Notes under the pieces: model-generated
What the model saw: only the letters and a program-made list of their open reading frames with translations
What the model was told of the DNA's origin: nothing
The model's database searches: none
Position numbers and translations under genes: made by a program
Assembly (NCBI GenBank): GCA_015178975.1
Contig: WHVD01000084.1
Span: 1 to 64,000, forward strand
Length of the DNA stretch: 64,000 nucleotides
Origin: Hysterangium stoloniferum
Lineage: Eukaryota > Basidiomycota > Agaricomycetes > Hysterangiales > Hysterangiaceae
Reading direction: 5' to 3'
Part shown: in pieces, positions 1-10,857 of the stretch
Layout: the number at the start of each line of letters is the position of its first letter
How positions within the stretch are numbered: position 1 is the first letter of the stretch

Positions 1-105
1 ACCCCCCGCATCCATGACTCTTAAGTATTTATGAGCACTTCTAAGTATTACATATCACAATCACTGTTCAAAAAATTTAATCAAAACAATAAATACATTA
101 AAACT

Positions 106-1696
106 TCAATCTAATAATACATCTTTGTACACTATATTTGCTGTTCTCTTTGTCTCTTTTAATAATATTTTTATCCTATTCCAACTTCTTCCCCTTGAAA
201 GTCCCACATACAATTGCCCATGTCCAAACACTGCCATTCTCAAATCTATTCCTACCACTTTCAACGACTGTCCTTGTGACTTGTTAATTGTCATTGCAAC
301 TGCCAACCACACTGGAAACTGAATACGATGCAGTTTAAATGGCAGTTGATCATCATTTGTAATTATTTTGATCCATGAAAGAAATGCCATTTTTCCAGTA
401 CATGGTCCAGTTAGGATCCGCACTTGAAGGAAATGATTTTCCATTTTCACCAATCGCCGATTGAAAAGCCCCCTCTGTGGATCTATGTTCTGTAATAGCA
501 TCAATGGCACTCCTGGCTTCACCTCAAGTCGACTCGGTGAGATTCCACCAAAATTCAGGCGGTTCAAATACTCTACAGGATACATCTCTGTCTCACTGTC
601 TCCCTCTGCAGTATCAGCACTGTGGTATACACGACTCTCCCCAGGGAATTTATTCAGAAGTTCTGAATTAATCTCATCAACCTCTGAATTCCTTGGACAT
701 AGAATTGCCTGGTCTAAGAAGTCTTCATCTTGCCAATCTCTTTGGTCTCTATCCACATGGATGTCTGGATATATCTCAGCAATTAGATCAGACATTTCTG
801 GACCACAGATCATATGAGGAGGGATATCCATTGTATGATCCAAAGGTAAATCCTTTCCATGGCCTATATCCAATAGCCACTGAGCAAACTGTTGACTGTC
901 TGGATCATCCTGGTCCACCCGCATATTCTTTTTCAAGAACAGTACCTTGATATGCTTCCACAGTTCTGATTTCTGGATACATTGTCCAATGATCTGTTCT
1001 TTTGAACCCTTTGGTACAACAGGCAAAGTCTGCTGAAAGTCACCTCCCCAGGCAACAGGAATCCCTCCAAAGGAAGATCCTCCTTGTCTAATAAATCCCT
1101 TAGAGTTCTGTCAACTGCCTCACATGTGAAACGTGACTGCATTGGAACTTCATCCCAGATAATCATGTGGACATTCTTCATGAGCTCTGCTTTTTCTGAA
1201 CCCTTTTTGATATGACATAGAGCATCCTTTTCACAGGAACAGGGATTGAAAATGTGCTATGAGAAGTGCGACCACCCTTGAGAATCATTGATGCAATTCC
1301 AGAAGATGCCACACAAAGCACAATATAGCCTTTGGCACGACATGCATGTGCCAGAGTATTCCATACAAAGGACTTGCCAGTGCCACCTGGACCATTCACA
1401 AAAAACAATTTGCCCTGCTGCTCCTCATCTACTGCCTTCATGATAGTCTCAAAGGCAGCTCGTTGTTCAGGATTGCACTTTTCAAGATTAGCTTGAGCAC
1501 TGGCATGCTCAATATTAACATCATAATCTGACTGCTCTTTAATGAGACGGTTGCCAAGAATCCCATCCCAAACATCAGTGCAGTTTGGCATAGTTGGATA
1601 GTGTGAGAGGGACTTTCCAGAATAGTGGAGGATTTTATCAATCTCATAGAGACCAAAGTCATAAATGCTGTTTTGGTGATGGATTGAAAATGCCAT
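106..1696 (-). pseudogene. PIF1-type helicase segment of Helitron-1
   Basis: This is the C-terminal superfamily 1 helicase of the Helitron protein. Walker A is GPGGTGKSF (about 1390-1365). It is followed by VLCVASSGIASMILKGG and by Walker B in MIIWDEVPMQSRF (about 1165). The C-terminal motifs are AMTINKSQGQSL and GQLYVGLSRGRSW (about 300-180), ending at the stop at 106. Frameshifts near 1180 and between about 1020 and 950 break it into three pieces. No OTU or other extra domain was seen after the helicase. Confidence 0.88.
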
Positions 1697-2327
1697 GTTC
1701 TTGCTGAAGTATAAACTTCAAATCATCACAAAGAAATACTTTAAAGTCATTCCAGGAGTTCATGGGGTTGTGCAGGGGAGGACATGGTCAAAATGATAGC
1801 AAACAATCTGCAAAGTTGAAACCCAGACTCTATACGACTGGCTTCTGTGAGGCACATGTGCCACTGGCGATCATCTTCAAGCAAACCACGTGCAACACAG
1901 GCTTGTTGAAATGTGGGATAAGTCTCACCCTGAAAGGTCCTGAGCTGTTCAAATGAGGTGGCACCTTTGACAACAGTGAGCAATGTATGGAGGTGGAATC
2001 TTTCCCACTGGCAATATTAACAAAATGAATACGCCCTATGGAAAGCCACGTTGACGTGGCTTCCATGATTTAGTCTTGGGTACAAATGTGAAATACTCAG
2101 GAAAGTCCATATAAAATGTATCCTTGGCATGCTGTCCATTATATCCAATGAGATCCTTAGCATTAGCCTCAAAATAAGCCATGAGAGTTGTCCCTGAATG
2201 CTCTGCCCTTTGCAAAGCCTCAGCAGGACCTTGATCAGCATCAAAAACTACAGTGTTTTTCCCCAGGGAGATGGACATGAAGTGCCATTACTGCAGGAAC
2301 CTGGGTGTGGAGTTCATTGCACATTAA

Positions 2328-3349
2328 TCACCAGACAGACTCATGTGCACTGACATAACATGCATCAAGGTACTGTTGAATCTCATCTGGTGTTGTTCCA
2401 AATTCCATAGTTGTACGATCCTGGCCCTTGTAACAATATTTATGCATGTTTTTCATTGACCTATTGGTAAAGGTCAACTCCACATTGATGTGGCATTCAA
2501 AAGTGAGAATCAAAATAGGGGAGTAAGGGACAACATGTCTGTTGTCATATGTAAACTTGGGAGTTTGATAAACCCTTCCATTGTTAGGGTGACGGCATGT
2601 TGAATAGCCTTCCTCATTGACAATGGTGGCTTCACACCACTCCTTTGGATAGTGTTTACTACATTTCTTATCTACCATACAGGCAGGATTTGGATTATCA
2701 GTTCCACAGGGACCATGGGTCATGAGTTGACCTACTAAATTAAATAGTCTGGGATGTGTTTCAGGATCTGGAAAACAGGCAGAAACCATTGAGTCGACAT
2801 CTTCTGGTGTCCTTGGCTTATTCTGGTCATCAAACCATATGAGGCAGTGTATGTGTGGAAGACCACACTTTTGGAATTCAATAACATGGATATGAGCTAG
2901 TGTTCTACCAAAGATGTGATCTTCTGTGATCATCTTGAGCAACTTAGCCTTCTTGGCAGCAAAGACACGGGACACCAAATCAGGCCGATCAGCAGGGTCT
3001 GGCCAGGAAGCAATTCATGGGTGACCTCCTCCCAATTGGGATTGGCAGTCATAGTGATGAAGCAGTGGGCATTGCCATACTTGCGTGCAATTGCAAATGA
3101 ATTCTGTAGACTTTGCCTCATATCCCTTGAACCCCCAGCAAATGAAGAAGGTAGTCTCACCCTCTGACCAATATTATTAGCATCTGTATTGACATCCTGA
3201 TTTGTAAATGCATCAACCACCTGGTTATAGAGTTCTGCACGTAACCTTGGTTGATTATCCCTCAGAAATCTCAATCTGCGCTGCTCTGTTATAGCCCAGG
3301 CATTGACAATATACTGCTGGAATAGCTTTTGTGCATAAAAAATGGTCAT
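2328..3349 (-). pseudogene. HUH Rep nuclease segment of Helitron-1
   Basis: This part of the broken Rep-helicase carries the replication initiator. Visible motifs are CFITMTANPNWEE (about 3070-3030), the metal-binding HUH motif in GLPHIHCLIWF (about 2860) and the Tyr pair in MHKYCYKGQDR (about 2440-2410), the expected position of the catalytic tyrosines. Between them lies a Cys/His-rich stretch with MVDKKCSKHYPKEWCEAT that is typical of fungal and plant Helitron proteins. One frameshift near 2970 separates the first motif from the HUH motif; all catalytic residues themselves survive. Confidence 0.88.
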
Positions 3350-4404
3350 GGCTTCATTTGCTCTGGGAAATAGGCAATAGGCATATATTCACATTGGGTC
3401 ACTTTACGACTTTTATCTTCATCTTCACCTTCTTCATCCTGCTGTCCAGGCTGGGGCTGCAAATTTTGATTTGCATAGGGAATGTCCCATGACCAACCAC
3501 GCTCACCCCTGGGGAAGAGCATGACATAATGAAGGGGTGTATAAATGGCTTGTGCATCATGCACACGATGGAACTAGCCACCCCTTCTCTGAACAATAAT
3601 ATCCCTTGGATCACCACGACATGTATCACCCTCTCCAGGGAGAATGACTGCAAGTTCATCACCGGTTGGAAGGTTGTACCATTGTGGATCATTAAAAGCC
3701 TTGTAGCTCAGTCTAACATGTAACCTTGGAGTCTCTGCCTGTGTCCTCAATCGTTCATGTGCCTGGCGATAGAGTTCTATAAAGGGATTATATTGCTCCA
3801 TCATATCCTGGAGGTCAGAAAATGTTTGGTTGTTCAAGTTTCGATTTTCCCTGTGATTCTGCCTTTGCTGAAATGCCTGCCTCAGTCCATCCTCCTCTGC
3901 TAATGCAGGATCATGGATGTAAAGCTGAGCATAACTACATGATACACCTTCTGTGTAAGGAATCAAGGCACCATGCTGGTGATACAATTAACCATGAATT
4001 TTGAAGACATATGGGCCACCACCACCTTGCAAGACAGACTCATCCAAATTGACACCAAGTGATGTAAATGCAAATGCATTATTATATGCCCAAATATTTT
4101 TCCGAAATTCTTTGCCATTGTCTGTATTATCCTCAAGGAGGGACCTTAAAGTGTGAGGGACTGGCTCAAGTATTGGGAGGGCCACCTTTCCTTGTTTGCA
4201 ACACTTGCCAAATTTTGGATGTATCTTAGAATTATGTGAGAGATGCTCATCTATCCAGTGAAATGCTCCACAGTCTGGACACTGTATATTCATATGTCCC
4301 AAGTCATGTCTTGGAAACCTGTCCTCTACAACTGGCTGCCATCCAATGGGTAATTGTGCAACAGGAGGTGGAGGTAGAGGCATGGCTGCAGGCTGTGGAA
4401 TTGC

Positions 4405-4522
4405 TAGAGGTGGGAGAATGGCTGGAGGTGGGAGAATGGCTGGAGGTGGGAGAATGGCTGGAGGTGGGAGAATGGCTGGAGGTGGGAGAATGGCTGGAGG
4501 TGGGAGAATGGCTGGAGGGTGG
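4405..4522 (-). repeat. 18-bp coding minisatellite in Helitron-1
   Basis: About six copies of GGTGGGAGAATGGCTGGA (plus strand) lie inside the N-terminal part of the Helitron gene. On the coding strand they give a repeated Ser/His/Pro/Thr hexapeptide. Period 18 keeps frame. Confidence 0.9.
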
Positions 4523-5090
4523 GGCTAACTGTAGTGGTTGTTGTTGTTGAGCTGGATTTCCAGGTGGATGGTGAAGCTGTGGTGGTGCCCACTGCAATAT
4601 AGGTTGTTGTTGTTGTTGTTGAGCTGGATTTCCAGGTAGATGATGGTACTGTGGTGGGGCCCACTGAATAATAGGTGGTTGTTGTGATGGTGGTGGTGCT
4701 AACTGCAAAATGGGTAGCTGTGCCTGGATTTGTTGAACTGGATTAATAGGTAGATGATCATGGTGCAGTAGTGCAGATGGATGATTTTGTTGTACTGGCA
4801 GCTGTGGTTGTACAGGTACATTTCCTGGTTGATGACCATGGTGTGGATGTGGTGCTGACTGTAAAATTGGTGGCTGTGGTTGAGCAGGTTGTTGTAATGG
4901 TGGCAAAGCAGCATACTGAGCATGCAGATCAGCCACTGCAACAGAACCAATTGCAGGCTGGATAGCTTGATCTACAGATGCTAATTGGGCAGTTCATGCC
5001 TGTGGTTGAGCAGTTGGATTTCTTTGCCTACAAATAGGTTGTCGTAATGGTGGCAAAGCTGCATACTGAGCATGCAAAATATCCATTGCA

Positions 5091-5345
5091 GCAGAGCCAA
5101 TTGGAACAGAGCCACCTGCAGCAGAGCCACCTGCAGCAGAGCCACCTGCAGCAGAGCCACCTGCAGCAGAGCCACCTGCAGCAGAGCCACCTGCAGCAGA
5201 GCCACCTGCAGCAGAGCCACCTGCAGCAGAGCCACCTGCAGCAGACCTACCTGCAGCAGAGCCACCTGCAACAGAGCCACCTGCAGCAGATCTACCTGTA
5301 GCAAAGCCACCTACAACAGACCTACCTGCAGCAGAACCACTTGCA
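5091..5345 (-). repeat. 15-bp coding minisatellite in Helitron-1
   Basis: About 16 copies of GCAGAGCCACCTGCA-like units, nearly perfect in the middle and degenerate at the right end. On the minus strand they encode a repeated Gly-Gly-Ser-Ala-Ala pentapeptide in the N-terminal tail of the Helitron protein. Period 15 preserves the reading frame. Confidence 0.92.
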
Positions 5346-5825
5346 GTAAAACCACCTGTAGCAGAACCACCTGCAGCAATTACATTGTGGTGAGGCAATT
5401 CTGGTGGTTGCTGGGCCACCAAAAATGGATTATCAGATTGACCTGCAACACCATGGCCATGTGGGAATGGTTGAGCAGGGGGTGGAACATCATGATTATT
5501 CACAGCTAACCGTCGATGGCGGTCAGAAGGGGATGTCATTTGCAGTTGGGCCCTACGCTGCCGTCGCTCCTCCTCCCAATTACGTTCAGGTGTTTGATCC
5601 ATAATAATAGAAGGATCCACTCAAGAGAAAAATGCCAGTGCAATATATTTGGCAACAGCAAACAAAGGCTGTATAGGTACACTCAAAAGACCTGTTCACC
5701 AATATGGCACACTTGCACCAATTGGGAAGCACCACAAAACAAAAAAGAAAAAAGGCAGGCCAAGCTGTAGTAGCAGAGACAGAAAGCCTGCAAAAGAGGG
5801 GAGAGAGGAGAGGGAGATGGTTGAA

Positions 5826-6510
5826 ATGATTTAGGCTAAAATAAGTCAAAAATGTAAAAAAGAAATCATGAATAAACTTTAACAGCATTAGAGATGGCAT
5901 TAATATTAACCTGGAGGTGGCCTGTATCTCACAGGGAGAATAGAAACAGCAATAAAGCCAAAACCTACAGAATGGAAGGTCAATGTTAGCTGTATGAATT
6001 ATTTCTAAGCCAAAAATGGTGAAACTAATTGCAGGGAAAGGACTCACTTTCAATTACTCCACTTATACTTACAGAAAGCAATCACAAAAGCAGTAGAGAG
6101 TGCCAGGGAAAAGGAACTTAGACAAATGGGGTCTAAAATAGCACAAAAAATCAAAAAATAAAGCATAATCAGTTTCCAACAGCATGAGGAAAGATATAAA
6201 TACTAACCTGGATGGATATTATATCTTCCAGCAAGAATAGAAACAGCAATCAAGGCCAAAAGGCACAAAATAGAAGGTCAGTTTCACTGTATAAATAATA
6301 TTTGAGCCAAAAAAGGTAAGGTTAATTATAGGGACTGGACACACCTTCAATACTCCACTTATACTCACAGAGAGGACTCAAAAAAGCAGTGAGAGTCCCA
6401 GGGAAAAAGAATTCAGATAAATGGGTCTAAAATAGCCCAAAAATGCAAGAAATAATGCATAAATAAATTAAAATAGCATGAGAAGGTTCAGAACATACCT
6501 GGGACTATAG
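5826..6510. repeat. ~300-bp tandem repeat upstream of the Helitron-1 gene
   Basis: Two full diverged units (about 5826-6125 and 6126-6420) and part of a third (to about 6510). Landmarks that recur are GAATAGAAACAGCAAT, CTCCACTTATACT and GTGCCAGGGAAAA/GTCCCAGGGAAAA. The array lies just upstream of the minus-strand start at 5620, so it would form the promoter or 5' leader. On the minus strand each unit carries donor-like GTAAGTATAAGTGGAG or GTTAGTATTTA, so repeated leader exons with introns are possible. The next 300 bases (6510-6800) hold shorter A/T-rich repeats around AATTATTAAAAAAGC. Confidence 0.7.
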
Positions 6511-6939
6511 GGTAGCCTTCAGACTGTGTATTCCAATGAGAAGAACACCCGGGAAAGGGTAATCTGACTGCAAATAAATTATTTAATCATTAAAAAAAGC
6601 AAAAATTAAATAATAATAGATAGGAGCTCACCACACCTTTTATGTTGCCTGAAGAGTTGAGGAAGGCTTCAGATATGATAGATGTTCAATATGGGGGGTC
6701 CAGGGCCAGTGGATAGCCAGACTCTAACTGCAGAATAATATATTTAATTATTAAAAAAGCGAAATTTAATACAATTAAATAGAGGCCTCAGCACACCTTG
6801 GGAAATATTCCAGAGAGGATCCCCTCACAATTTAATGAGCACAAAGGCAGGGGAGGGAGAGGAGAAGGGAGAAAGTGTTGCAGCCTCAAGGCTTTACAGC
6901 GGGCTTCCGGACTTCCCACAGCTGTGAGAAATGCTCCTG

Positions 6940-7192
6940 CAGCGTTACACAATGTCACAGAATGCTCCCGCAGCACTAAAGAATACTCCCGCGAGTGCCG
7001 AAAAGCTCCTGCAGCGTTAAAAATACCCCCGTGATTGCAAAAATGCTTCCAGATTTGGTTCTGTGCTGACATAACAATGAAAGCTGAGTCATTAACAGTA
7101 CCTTTAATTTTTCGGGTGTCTTTTTTTGCCCAGTTGGGATTTTCGCATATTTTCATGCCCACAACCTACCGAGCAAAATTCATATATATGGA
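6940..7192 (-). promoter_or_regulatory. 5' terminal region of Helitron-1 with TACTCCC-type repeats
   Basis: About four or five degenerate ~22-bp units built on (A)ATRCTCCYGC (plus strand 6945-7030) are followed by a 150-bp unique block ending TATATATGGA at the element edge. The same arrangement, with more repeat units, is found at the 5' end of every well-preserved Helitron derivative here (12010-12260, 14285-14430, 16528-16880, 30205-30475, 49826-49910). Because they are shared between autonomous and non-autonomous copies, they are candidate Rep recognition repeats; that role is inference. Confidence 0.55.
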
Positions 7193-7194
7193 TA

Positions 7195-7335
7195 GACAAG
7201 CCTGGGAACCCTTGCTACGCTGCAGGGCGGTCACTTCATGACCTGCCCCACAACTTCGCTGCGGGCTCTGGCTTGTTGGGGGGCGAAGCCCCCCAAACCC
7301 CCCCGCATCGACAACTCTTAAGTGTTGCCAAAGAG
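7195..7335. repeat. Hairpin module (Helitron 3' end), copy in H2
   Basis: About 140 bp that starts GACAAGCCTGGGAACCC and ends AACTCTTAAGTGTT. It holds two GC-rich hairpins: one with a GGTCAC-type stem within GGGCGGTCACTT...GACCTGCCCC, and one strong stem of nine G/C-rich pairs with a three-base loop (GGGGGGCGAAGCCCCCC). The outer ACAAGCC and GGCTTGT can pair. Further copies are at 10710-10845, 14594-14712, 29905-30026 (inverted), 31280-31411 (inverted) and 47719-47850; an edge of one lies at 1-30. Confidence 0.85.
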
Positions 7336-7610
7336 AAAGTGTTGCCAAAGAGAAAGTGTTGGCAAATGGAAGGTGTCACCAAATAGAAAGTGTCATGAAA
7401 CAGAATGTGTCACCAAACAGAAAGTGTTGGCAAACAGAAGGTGTCACCAAATGGAAAGTGTCATGGAACAGAAAGTGTCATGGAACAGAAAGTGTCACAG
7501 AACAGAAAGTGTCACAGAACAGAAAGTGTCACAGAACAGAAAGTGTCACAGAACAGAAAGTGTCACAGAACAGAAAGTGTCACAGAACAGAAAGTGTCAT
7601 GGAAAAGGAA
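7322..7610. repeat. 17-bp minisatellite GTGTCACAGAACAGAAA
   Basis: Degenerate units containing GAAAGTGTT/GAAAGTGTC start at the hairpin module and sharpen into about seven near-perfect 17-bp units at 7480-7600. The same GARCRGAAAGTGTT word builds the arrays at 10858-10990 and 47890-48195. Confidence 0.9.
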
Positions 7611-7784
7611 ACAACAGTTTCAAAGGGAAACAATGGTGACAACAACTCTTATGTATTTCTCAGACACATTGTCAGGGAACACAGAACTTGTGTTGGAAGG
7701 AAAACCATTTAAGGAACAGAAAGCTTTTAAAGGAAGGAAAGTCTTTACAGGGGAGACTGTTCAGAGAATGGAAAGAAAGGTTAC

Positions 7785-8070
7785 AGAAGGAAACAACAGT
7801 TACAGAAGGAAACAACAGTTACAGAAGGAAACAACAGTTACAGAAGGAAACAACAGTTACAGAAGGAAACAACAGTTACAGAAGGAAACAACAGTTACAG
7901 AAGGAAACAACAGTTACAGAAGGAAACAACAGTTACAGAAGGAAACAACAGTTACAGAAGGAAACAACAGTTACAGAAGGAAACAACAGTTACAGAAGGA
8001 AACAACAGTTACAGAAGGAAACAACAGTTACAGAAGGAAACAACAGTTACAGAAGGAAACAACAGTCACA
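7785..8070. repeat. 19-bp minisatellite CAGTTACAGAAGGAAACAA
   Basis: About fourteen near-identical units. It is followed by degenerate GTTACAAAGGAATCAA-type units (8085-8210) and AAAAGTAATCACAGGCC-type units (8215-8330). A related array of about six GGTTACAAAAGGAAACAAT units is at 8410-8545. The core word GTTACARARGGAA recurs in H3, H5, H6, H7 and H8. Confidence 0.92.
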
Positions 8071-8577
8071 AGGGAAACTACACAAAGGAAACACCAATGG
8101 CTACAAAGGAATCAAAGGTTACTAAAGAATCAATGGTACAAATGAATCAAAGGTTTCAAAAGAATCAAAGGAATCAACAGTTACAAAGAAATCAACAGTT
8201 ACAAAAGATCACAAAGGTAATCACAGGTCAGAAAAGTAATGATAGGCCAGAAAAGCAATGATAGCTCACAAAAGTAATCACAGGCCTGAAAAGTAATCCC
8301 AGGTCAGAAAAGCAATGACAGTAGAGAAAGACATTGATTGAGAGAAAATTGATGAACATTCATTAAGCATGGATGGATCATTGCCATGACTTCATTTGCA
8401 TGATTGGATTTCAAAAGGAAACAATGGTTACAAAAGGAAACAATGATTACAAAAGGAAACAATGGTTACAAATGGAAACAATGGTTACAAATGGAAACAA
8501 TGGTTACAAAAGGAAACAATGGTTACAAATGGAAAGAGTGGTTAAATTGACTCTCAACTGCAAGTAAATACTGTGGT

Positions 8578-8725
8578 CATTCAATTTATTTATTTTGATT
8601 TAATGTATTTCATTTTGATTTATTGTATTTTATTTTATTTTATTCTTTTTCATTTTGATTTATTTTATTTTAAAACATTTTATATTCATTTATTAGATTT
8701 TATTTGAATTATTCTGATTTTATTG
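8578..8725. repeat. AT-rich TTTTATTTTGATTTA block of H2
   Basis: Degenerate repeats of TTTTATTTTGATTTATTGTA separate the minisatellites from the subterminal part of the element. Equivalent blocks: 11610-11715, 12435-12715, 15135-15350, 30875-31110 (inverted) and 49265-49570. Confidence 0.8.
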
Positions 8726-10205
8726 AGGCTGATCAGAGGGGGACGGAGGAAGAAGGAAACAGTACACACAGCAGCTGGACAAAGAGAGAAGGAAACAGTA
8801 CACACACTCACTGAAGAAAGGGTACACACACCACCTGGAGGAAAAAGAGAGGACTGGTCAGAGGAGGATGGTGGAAGAAGGAAATGGTAGACATACTGTA
8901 GGAAAGAGAGAGTAGGCCAATCAGAGGAACACGCACTGGCTGGAGGAAAGAGAATGGAGGCCAATCAGGGCAGGATGAAGAGAGAAGGAAAGGGTACACA
9001 AACCACCTGGAGGGAAGAGAGAGGGCCGATCAGAGCAGGATGGAGAGAGAAGGAAATAGTACATGCACTTGCTGGAGGAAAGAGAGAGGGGGCCAATCAG
9101 AGCAGGACGGAGGGAGAAAGAAATGGTACACCCACCAGCTGGAGGAAAGAGAGGAGGCCAATCAGAGCAGGACAAAGGGAGAAAGAAACAGTACAGACAC
9201 TGGCTGGAGGAAAGAGAGGAGGCCAATTAGAGGGGGATGAAGAGAGAAGGAAATGGTACACACACCTCCTGGAGGAAAGAGAGAGGAGGCCAATCAGAGG
9301 AGGAGGAAGGGAGGAGGAAACGGTACATGCACCGGCTGGAGGAAAGAGAGAGGAGGACAGAGGGAGAAGGAGCAGTACACACACTGGCTGGAGGGAAGAG
9401 AGAGGAGGCAAATCAGTGCAGAACAGAGGAAGAAGGAAATGATAGACGCACTGGCTGGAGGAAAGAGAGGGGGCCGATCAGAAGAGGACAGAGAGAGAGG
9501 GAAATGGAATGCGCACCGGCTGGAGGAAAGAGAGAGGAGGCAAATCAGCACAGAACAGAGGAAGAAGGAAATGATAGATGCACCGGCTGGAGGAAAGAGA
9601 GGGGGACAATCAGATGAGGACAAAGAGAGGGGAAAGGGAGTGCACACTGGCTGGAGGAAAGAGAAGGGGACAATGCTGGAGGAAAGAGAGGGGGCCAGTC
9701 AGAAGAGGACAGAGAGAGGGAAAGGGAATGCATACCGGCTGGAGAAAGAGAGGGGGACAATCAGAGGAGGACAAAGAGAGGGGAAAGGGAATGCACACCA
9801 GCTGGAGGAAAGAGAGGGGGCCAATCACAAGAGGACAGAGAGAGGGAAATGGAATGTGCACCGGCTGGAGGAAAGAGAGAGGAGGCAAATCAGCGCAGGA
9901 CAGAGGAAGAAGGAAATGGTAGACGCACTGGCTGGAGGAAAGAGATAGGGTCCCAATGAGAGGAGGATGGAGAGAGAAGGAAATGGTACACACACCTGGA
10001 GGAAAGAGAGGAGGATGATCAGAGGACAAAGAGAGAGGAAATGGTACACACACCAGCTGGACAAAAGAGAGAAGAGGTCAATCAGAGGAGGACAGAGAGA
10101 GAAAGAAACAGTACACACACTTGCTTGAGGAAAGAGAGAGGAGGCAGATTAGCACAGGATGGAGGGAGAAGGAAAGAGTACACACATCACCTGGAGGAAA
10201 GAGAG
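8725..10205. repeat. ~66-bp purine-rich minisatellite in H2
   Basis: About 20 diverged units, each with CTGGAGGAAAGAGAG, CCAATCAGAG, GGACAGAGAGAG and AAATGGTACACACAC-type words. The G+A bias of the plus strand is extreme. In H2 it takes the place of the GGGAAATG and TACTCCC repeats that the other derivatives have at this position, so H2 is the most divergent member. Confidence 0.88.
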
Positions 10206-10600
10206 AGGGTGCGCTGTGAATGGGAGTGGGTGTGCAGTGGATGGGAATGGGTGGATGGGTATGTGGTGGATGGGAGCGGGTGGATGGGTGCGTGGTGGAT
10301 GGGAGCAGGTGCGCAGTGGATGGGAGCAGGTGCACGGTGGATGGGAGCAGGTGTGCGGTGGATGGGAGCAGGTGCACCATGGATGGGTCCGCGGTGGATG
10401 GGTCCACCATGGATGGGTGCAGGTGCACGGTGGATGGGTGCGTGGTGGATAGGAGCAGGTGTGTGGTGGATGGGTGCGGGTGGATGGGTCCTTGAGGGAT
10501 GGGTGCAGGTGCGTGGTGGGTCCTTGATGGATGGGAGCAGGTGCGCTGTGGATGGGTGCAGGTGTGTGATGGATGGGTGTGCCGTGGATGGGATCACGTC
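10205..10600. repeat. ~21-bp GGATGGGWGCAGGTG minisatellite in H2
   Basis: About 18 units of GTGGATGGGAGCAGGTGCRC with length variants. It is G-rich on the plus strand and lies between the 66-bp array and the 5' end of H2. Confidence 0.85.
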
Positions 10601-10857
10601 ACCAATTTTCACGTGAGTGACAAAAAATATGCCGATTGTTCCCTTGCTTACATACAATAGTGACTAATCTGCCCACACAGCCCCACCAAGCAACTTTACT
10701 ATATATGGACAAGCCTGGGAACCCTTGTTATGCTGCGGGGCAGTCACTTTGTGACCTGCCCCACAACTTCACTGCGGGCTCCGGCTTGTTGGGGGGCTTC
10801 GCCCCCCCAAACCCCCCCCCACGTCGACAACTTTTAAGTATTTCTGAGACTCATTGT

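Larger units (their letters stand above)
106..5620 (-). pseudogene. Helitron Rep-helicase polyprotein, broken
   Basis: This would nick, unwind and roll-circle copy the Helitron. The start at 5620 (MDPSIIMDQTPERNWEEE) opens a low-complexity Ala/Gly/Ser then Pro/Gln/His-rich N-terminus of about 430 residues. Then come a Cys-rich conserved segment (CPDCGAFHWIDEHL, 4300-4260), the block ending GGGGPYVFKIHG (about 3990), the HUH Rep domain (3349-2328), a linker with ...TFQGETYPTFQQACVARG (about 1930), and a PIF1-type helicase (1696-106). The frame is interrupted many times: a TGA at 4994-4996, a shift near 4340, a TAA at 3988-3990, a TAG at 3574-3576, shifts near 3346 and 2970, several breaks between 2330 and 1700, and shifts near 1180 and 1020. 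No functional protein is possible from this copy. The domain order is that of known eukaryotic Helitron proteins, so the identification is firm. Confidence 0.9.
1..7192 (-). mobile_element. Helitron-1, decayed autonomous Helitron
   Basis: A rolling-circle transposon on the minus strand that runs off the left edge of the window. It encodes a broken Rep-helicase at 106-5620. Its 5' end is placed near 7192, where the minus strand starts TCCATATATATG after an A, matching the usual A|TC start of Helitrons. The first 30 bases of the window (read on plus) match the inner edge of the hairpin module that ends the neighbouring derivatives H2, H3, H5 and H8 (CGACAACTCTTAAGTATTT-like), so the true 3' end lies just outside. 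The segment 7035-7192 closely matches 14440-14593, the 5' end of derivative H4. I did not find a canonical CTRR 3' end. Interior is poor in CpG, as expected of an old methylated element. Confidence 0.8.
7195..10709 (-). mobile_element. H2, non-autonomous Helitron derivative full of minisatellites
   Basis: In plus-strand order: hairpin module (7195-7335), 17-bp and 19-bp minisatellites (7322-8545), an AT-rich block (8578-8725), a ~66-bp G/A-rich minisatellite (8725-10205), a ~21-bp minisatellite (10205-10600), and a 5' end block ending CTTTACTATATATGGA. Element sense is minus, as for Helitron-1, so the hairpin module is the 3' end. No coding capacity is apparent; the long open frames here are products of frame-preserving repeats. 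It joins Helitron-1 and H3 head to tail. Confidence 0.65.

Noticed and set aside
461-950. Plus-strand open frames opposite the Helitron helicase
   Set aside because: Shadows of the coding strand with no recognisable domain.
4236-4550. Plus-strand repeat protein opposite the Helitron N-terminus
   Set aside because: Antisense of the 18-bp coding minisatellite.
7322-8070. CRISPR-like array
   Set aside because: There are no unique spacers between repeats; units are contiguous minisatellites.
7405-8145. 246-codon open frame in H2
   Set aside because: Same cause: 17-19-bp repeats free of stops; no start context or non-repeat domain.
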